From assembly GCA_902478605.1 (NCBI GenBank), contig CABSLQ010000041.1, positions 1-27,089 on the forward strand: 27,089 nt of DNA. The letters are read 5' to 3'. The DNA is from an uncultured Oscillospiraceae bacterium (lineage in GTDB: Bacteria; Bacillota; Clostridia; Oscillospirales; Acutalibacteraceae). The notes under the pieces are model-generated. The model saw only the letters and a program-made list of their open reading frames with translations. It was not told the DNA's origin and searched no databases. Shown in pieces: positions 23,354 to 27,089 of the stretch. The translations under genes and the position numbers were made by a program. Within the stretch, counting starts at the first letter, position 1, and each line of letters begins with the position of its first letter.

Positions 23354-24094
23354 TCATATGCCGTATTGCATCAGGCCGCTCCACACCGCGAAGGCCATCT
23401 GCTGCTGATACGCGGGGGATTTGAGCTTGGCCAGCTCCGCCTCGTTGGACAAAAAGCCGCATTCGACGAACACGGCCGGCACCTGCGCATTATGCAGCAG
23501 ATAAATGGTGCTGTCCGCCTTTTTCATCTCCCGCTTGTTTTCCGGCTGCAGCATCTGCACAACGTTCTGCCGGATGGAGGAGGCGATGCCCTCGCTTTCG
23601 GGGGTGTTGGCCGAATAAAAAAGCTGTGTGCCGAAATACTGCGTCTGCGGGAACTTGTTGGTGTGGATGCCAATCGCGATCTTGGCGTTATTATACAGCG
23701 CGAGCCGGTTGTGCATATCGCTCACCTTTTTCTCGCGCACCGTGGAGGCCGACGCGTCGTAAATGGAGATATCCGTGTCCCGCGTCAGGCGCACCGGCAC
23801 CCCGCACACCCGCAGCATATCGGCCAGCGGCAGCGCCACGGCCAGATTGATATCCTTTTCAAGCGTGCCGTCCGCCGCCGACGCGCCGCCGTCTTCGCCC
23901 CCATGCCCGGGATCCAGAAGGATATACCCGGTCTGCGGCACCGTATTCACCGCGTTGTATCCGTTTAACGATATCTGCATCACCGCGACAAAAACCATCA
24001 CCACGGCACAGCCGGCCAGCGGCAGCGCCGTCCACTGCCAAAGGCTGCGCAGTTTCTGTGCGCGGTCTTGCTTCCAAGGCTTCTTATGCTGCAT
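23354..24094 (-). CDS. cwlD: N-acetylmuramoyl-L-alanine amidase, CwlD type
   Basis: Cell-wall amidase; CwlD makes muramic-lactam in the spore cortex. The 246 residues start with a basic cytoplasmic tail and one membrane anchor (about 22-42), followed by an Amidase_3 domain: LDPGHGGEDGG (60-70), LEKDINL (78-84), GIHTNKFP (142-149) and VECGFLSN (210-217). Zinc ligands should be His64, Glu79 and His144, with Glu211 catalytic. The promoter in front is vegetative in type and not obviously sporulation-specific, so a general amidase role remains possible. First gene of a pair with radA. Confidence 0.85.
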   Translation of the reverse strand: MQHKKPWKQDRAQKLRSLWQWTALPLAGCAVVMVFVAVMQISLNGYNAVNTVPQTGYILLDPGHGGEDGGASAADGTLEKDINLAVALPLADMLRVCGVPVRLTRDTDISIYDASASTVREKKVSDMHNRLALYNNAKIAIGIHTNKFPQTQYFGTQLFYSANTPESEGIASSIRQNVVQMLQPENKREMKKADSTIYLLHNAQVPAVFVECGFLSNEAELAKLKSPAYQQQMAFAVWSGLMQYGI

Positions 24095-24153
24095 GTCATC
24101 ACCCCGTGCATCCTATGAAAAGGAACGGCGGAATATGCGCGGGGCTGTTTTTC

Positions 24154-24182
24154 ATTATACCATGCTTTGCCGCCCGGTACAA
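24154..24182 (-). promoter_or_regulatory. Sigma-A promoter of cwlD-radA
   Basis: On the minus strand TTGTAC (24177-24182), 17-bp spacer, TATAAT (24154-24159), with TGG directly before the -10 box. It is about 60 bp from the cwlD start and back to back with the promoter at 24197. Confidence 0.78.
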
Positions 24183-24196
24183 CCGCCCGGGTCCTA

Positions 24197-24225
24197 TTGA
24201 AAAAGGAAGCGGAACATGGTATACT
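24197..24225 (+). promoter_or_regulatory. Sigma-A promoter of the DtxR-like regulator
   Basis: TTGAAA (24197-24202), 17-bp spacer, TATACT (24220-24225), with TGG before the -10 box. The gene starts 38 bp further on. Confidence 0.8.
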
Positions 24226-24263
24226 GCTGAAAAACACGGCGGGCATCGGAAAGGAGCGCGGGC

Positions 24264-24659
24264 ATGAAGATACGGGAATCGGCCGAGAACTATCTCGAGA
24301 CCATTTTCATACTGGAACGCCGCATGGGAAGGGTGCGTTCCATCGACGTGGCGCAGGAGCTCGGGTTTTCCAAGCCCAGCGTCAGCGTGGCGATGAAGCA
24401 TCTGCGGGAAAACGGCTATGTTGTTATGGAGGGAAACGACCTGATCCTCACCGATGCGGGGCGGGAAATCGCCGCGCGCATGTACGAGCGGCACACCCTG
24501 CTGTCCGACTGGCTCGTGTACCTCGGCGTCGGCCGAAAGACGGCCGTGGAGGACGCCTGCCGCATCGAGCACGTGGTCAGCCAGGAGAGCTTTGAAAAAA
24601 TCCGGGAGCATGTCCGCACCCTCGGCGAGCTGCCGGAAGAACAGAGGGAAAGCCCGTGA
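24264..24659 (+). CDS. DtxR/MntR-family metal-dependent regulator
   Basis: Transcription factor sensing a divalent metal, probably manganese or iron. The 131-residue protein has an N-terminal winged helix (about 5-65, with VAQELGFSKPSVSVAMKHL as helix-turn-helix) and a dimerisation/metal domain (about 66-125); there is no SH3-like C-terminal domain, as in MntR. Candidate metal ligands line up with MntR: Glu12 (YLE), His77 (ERHTLL), Glu102 and His103 (IEH). AAAGGAG precedes the ATG. The GNAT gene overlaps its stop codon. No metal transporter is near, so its targets lie elsewhere or include its own promoter region. Confidence 0.88.
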   Translation: MKIRESAENYLETIFILERRMGRVRSIDVAQELGFSKPSVSVAMKHLRENGYVVMEGNDLILTDAGREIAARMYERHTLLSDWLVYLGVGRKTAVEDACRIEHVVSQESFEKIREHVRTLGELPEEQRESP

Positions 24660-25426
24660 TGCATGCTGCCGAAATACGCCGGATCGCCATGGAGCAGTCG
24701 GCCGTGGACAGCGGCTGCAGCGCCGACGATTTCCTAGCCGGCGAAAACAAGGTGGTGCTGTCCCGGGCCCACCCGGATGCGCGCAAATACCTGGAGCTGC
24801 CCTTTATCTGCGATTTGACCTCCTACGGCAGTAACATCGTGGCCTCCGTGCGCGCCGATCTGCAGGAAATGGTAAGCCGCTATATTCACCGCTTTTCCCC
24901 CGAACACTGCTTTGAAACGCCCGGCCTGCACGTGCTCATGGACGAGCTGCGGCCTCTGGGGCTGAACGTCTGCTTTATGGCGGAATATTTTCTGCCGGTG
25001 CCGGAGGACCTGCGGGCGCTGGACTGCGCGTATGAAGTCCGTGTGCTGCAGCCGGCCGATTTTGCGGACTGTTACCTGCCGCAGTGGAGCAATGCCCTGT
25101 GCAAAGAACGCCGATCCCTCGATGTTCTGGCCGTGGGCGCGTATGACCGGGGCCAGCTCATCGGCCTGGCCGGCTGCTCCGCCGACTGCGCCGCCATGTG
25201 GCAAATCGGTGTCGACGTGCTGCCCGCCTACCGCCGGCAGGGGGTGGCCTCCTGCCTGACAAGCCGCCTCGCCCTCGAAACGCTGGATCGCCATATCGTG
25301 CCCTTTTACTGCTGCGCCTGGGCCAATATCCGGTCGGCACGCAACGCGCTGCGCAGCGGGTTCCGGCCCGCCTGGGCCCAGCTGACCGTTAAAAGCCAGA
25401 CATGCATTGCCGGCATGAACACGTAA
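24659..25426 (+). CDS. GNAT-family N-acetyltransferase
   Basis: Transfers an acetyl group from acetyl-CoA to an unknown acceptor. The 255 residues contain a poorly conserved N-terminal domain (about 1-125) and a C-terminal GNAT fold with motif A QIGVDVLPAYRRQGVA (182-197), whose RRQGVA is the CoA pyrophosphate-binding loop, and the later strand PFYCCAWANIRSARNAL with the usual N-x-x-S/A-x-x-x. Cys-rich for its size. The ATG at 24659 overlaps the regulator's TGA by one base (TGATG), so it depends on translation of that gene. A GTG at 24656 is a possible alternative start. Confidence 0.85.
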   Translation: MHAAEIRRIAMEQSAVDSGCSADDFLAGENKVVLSRAHPDARKYLELPFICDLTSYGSNIVASVRADLQEMVSRYIHRFSPEHCFETPGLHVLMDELRPLGLNVCFMAEYFLPVPEDLRALDCAYEVRVLQPADFADCYLPQWSNALCKERRSLDVLAVGAYDRGQLIGLAGCSADCAAMWQIGVDVLPAYRRQGVASCLTSRLALETLDRHIVPFYCCAWANIRSARNALRSGFRPAWAQLTVKSQTCIAGMNT

Positions 25427-25466
25427 CCGGATATGCCGCAGAGTCTGCGGTGTATCCGCTGAAAAA

Positions 25467-25504
25467 GCGCCCGGAGGCCGCGATGACGGCCTCCGGGCGC
25501 TTTT
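25467..25504. terminator. Bidirectional intrinsic terminator
   Basis: A 14-bp GC-rich stem (25467-25480 with 25487-25500), 6-nt loop, A-run before and TTTT after, between the convergent GNAT and acyl-CoA synthetase genes. Confidence 0.93.
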
Positions 25505-25512
25505 GGGTATTC

Positions 25513-27040
25513 TCAGACGTGAGCGGGTACGTGGATTCTCTTGGCATCGGTGTCCCGGATTTCGACGCGGCGGATCTTGCCGCTGATCGTTTTGGGCAGC
25601 GCGGGCACAAATTCCACAATGCGCGGATATTTGTAGGGGGCCGTCGCCTTTTTCACATACTGCTGCAGCTCGTGCGCCAGCTCCTCCGACGCCGTGTACT
25701 GGCTGGTCAGCACGATGGTCGCCTTGACCACCTGCCCGCGCTCGGGATCGGGCACCCCCGTGATGGCGCACTCGAGCACCGCCGGGTGCTCCATAAGCAC
25801 GCTTTCGATCTCAAAGGGCCCGATGCGGTAGCCGCTGGATTTGATGATGTCGTCCAGCCGGCCGACATACCAGAAATAGCCGTCGGCATCCCGGTAAGCG
25901 GTGTCCCCCGTGTGGTACATGCCGCCGCGCCATGCCTTGGCGTACAGCGCGTCGTCGTTGTTGTAGGCGCTGAAGATGCCGTACTGCCTCCCCGTTTTGC
26001 ACGGGCGCACCACGATCTCCCCCACCTCGCCGGGCGCCACTTCCTGTCCCTGCCGGTCCACAAGGGCCACGTCGTACAGCGGCGTGGGCTTGCCCATCGA
26101 ACCGGGACGCGTCTCGCTGCCCGCCAGATTGGCGACGAGCAGGGTGGTCTCGGTCTGGCCGAAGCCCTCCATCAGATGGATCCCGGTGTTCTCGAGGAAC
26201 TGGCGGTACACTTCATAATTGAGCGCCTCGCCCGCATTGGTCGCATATTCGAGGGAGGACAGGTCGTAGCCGCCCATGCCCTCTTTGATGAGGAAACGGT
26301 AAATGGTGGGCGGCGCGCAGAAGGTGGTCACCCGGTATTTCTCGATGACCGCCAGCAGGTCGGCGGGCACAAACTTATCGAAATCATACACCATGACCCG
26401 CGTGCCGGCCAGCCACTGGCCGTACAGCTTGCCCCATGACGCCTTTCCCCAGCCGGTGTCCGCCACCGTCAGGTGCAGGCCGCCCTCGCGCACATTCTGC
26501 CAGTGCACCGCCGTGATGATGTGGGACAGCGCATAGGTAAAATCGTGTATCACCGCCTTGGGATACCCGGTGGTGCCCGAGGTGAAATACATGATCATGG
26601 GATCGGTGGCCAGCGTCGGCACCCGCTCCAGCTGCTCGGAAGCCTCCCGTATCCCGTCGTCCAGCAGCAGGAAGCCCTCCTTCGGCCGGCGCACGATGCA
26701 TTTGATGGTCAGCGTGGGACAGCTTTCCTGTGCCTGCGCCACATAATCGGCCAGCTGCCCGTCCGGCGTGCAGACCACCGCCTTGATGGAGGCGGACTGC
26801 ACCCGATATACGATGTCCTTGACGGTGAGCATGTGGGTGGCGGGCACCGCCACCGCCCCCAGCTTGTGCAGTGCCAGAATGGTGTACCAGTATTCGTAAT
26901 GCCGCTTGAGCATGAGCAGCACGCGGTCGCCCTTTTTCACGCCCGCCTGCCGCAGAAAATTGGCCGTGCGGTTGCTCAGCGCCTTCAGCTCGCCGAAGGT
27001 GAAGCGGCGTTCCTCGCCCGCCACATTGCACCAGACGAGC
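25513..27040 (-). CDS. AMP-forming acyl-CoA synthetase, 5' end missing
   Basis: Activates a carboxylic acid to its CoA thioester through an acyl-AMP. About 508 native residues remain. Visible motifs in order: the AMP-binding loop YFTSGTTGYPKAV, the GEALNYEVY stretch, GFGQTET, YHTGDTAYRD, the hinge GRLDDIIKSSGYRIGPFEIE and the catalytic Lys in PKTISGKIRR near the C-terminus. This set, with WGKASWGKLYGQW, resembles medium-chain acyl-CoA or acetyl-CoA-type synthetases. Native sequence starts at LVWCN; everything further upstream is Nextera adapter, and a reading frame beginning MGSEMCIRDR is its translation. By family length about 50-70 residues are lost. It ends in a terminator shared with the GNAT gene. 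Substrate not predictable. Confidence 0.92.
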
Positions 27041-27089
27041 CTGTCTCTTATACACATCTCCGAGCCCACGAGACTAAGGCGAATCTCGT
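27041..27089. other. Illumina Nextera adapter (sequencing artefact)
   Basis: CTGTCTCTTATACACATCT (27041-27059) is the Tn5 mosaic end used in Nextera libraries. It is followed by the read-2 adapter part CCGAGCCCACGAGAC (27060-27074), the i7 index TAAGGCGA (27075-27082, N701) and ATCTCGT, the start of the P7 sequence. This is read-through adapter left in the assembly, not biological DNA. Confidence 0.98.

Noticed and set aside
20451..23408. 985-codon plus-strand frame opposite purC, purE and radA
   Set aside because: Runs across the pur promoter and leader and is antisense to three conserved genes.

Overview
This is a GC-rich chromosomal contig end from a low-copy, spore-forming Firmicute, most likely a clostridium of the Oscillospirales/Ruminococcaceae type. 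The reasons are the gene families and their order: a B. subtilis-like pur gene order, ComEA, the sporulation-type amidase CwlD, RadA, an OmpR-type two-component system next to an ABC exporter, strong AGGAGG ribosome binding sites and sigma-A-like promoters. The assignment is inference; there is no rRNA marker. Both ends are assembly ends. The right end is Illumina Nextera adapter (27041-27089) and the left end lies in a hairpin repeat that abuts a truncated gene.

Layout. 45-1058 is a 5'-truncated SGNH/sialate-esterase-like gene, convergent through a shared terminator with comEA (1108-1599, minus). 1928-7021 is a response regulator, histidine kinase, ABC ATPase and large FtsX-type permease module; four phased TGTCACC-type half-sites lie in front of the ABC genes and probably are the regulator's operator. 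7134-11611 holds tspO, a lipoprotein, the NAD(P)HX repair enzyme Nnr, a two-TM protein of unknown function and a phosphoribosyltransferase-like protein. 11762-13543 is a membrane-anchored DUF885 metallopeptidase-like protein. 13544-13996 has no gene but is packed with inverted repeats, including a perfect 52-bp palindrome and a second copy of a repeat also found at 7687-7806.

21662 down to 13997 (minus strand) is a purine operon, purE-purC-purF-purM-purN-purO-AICAR formyltransferase-purD, taking PRPP towards IMP; purL, purB, purK and purQ/S are not in the window. Three points stand out. PurF has lost every recognisable glutaminase residue while keeping its PRPP and Fe-S motifs. The last two steps to IMP are done by an archaeal-type cyclohydrolase (PurO) and a stand-alone AICAR formyltransferase instead of bifunctional PurH. 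The operon is preceded by a strong promoter, a 24-codon leader ORF with its own ribosome binding site, and an intrinsic terminator starting 3 nt after the leader stop codon, an arrangement that looks like translation-coupled attenuation. I consider this leader the best candidate for an undescribed control system.

24094-21954 (minus) is cwlD-radA, divergent from a DtxR/MntR-like regulator translationally coupled to a GNAT acetyltransferase (24264-25426). An acyl-CoA synthetase (25513-27040, minus) runs off the contig into adapter sequence.
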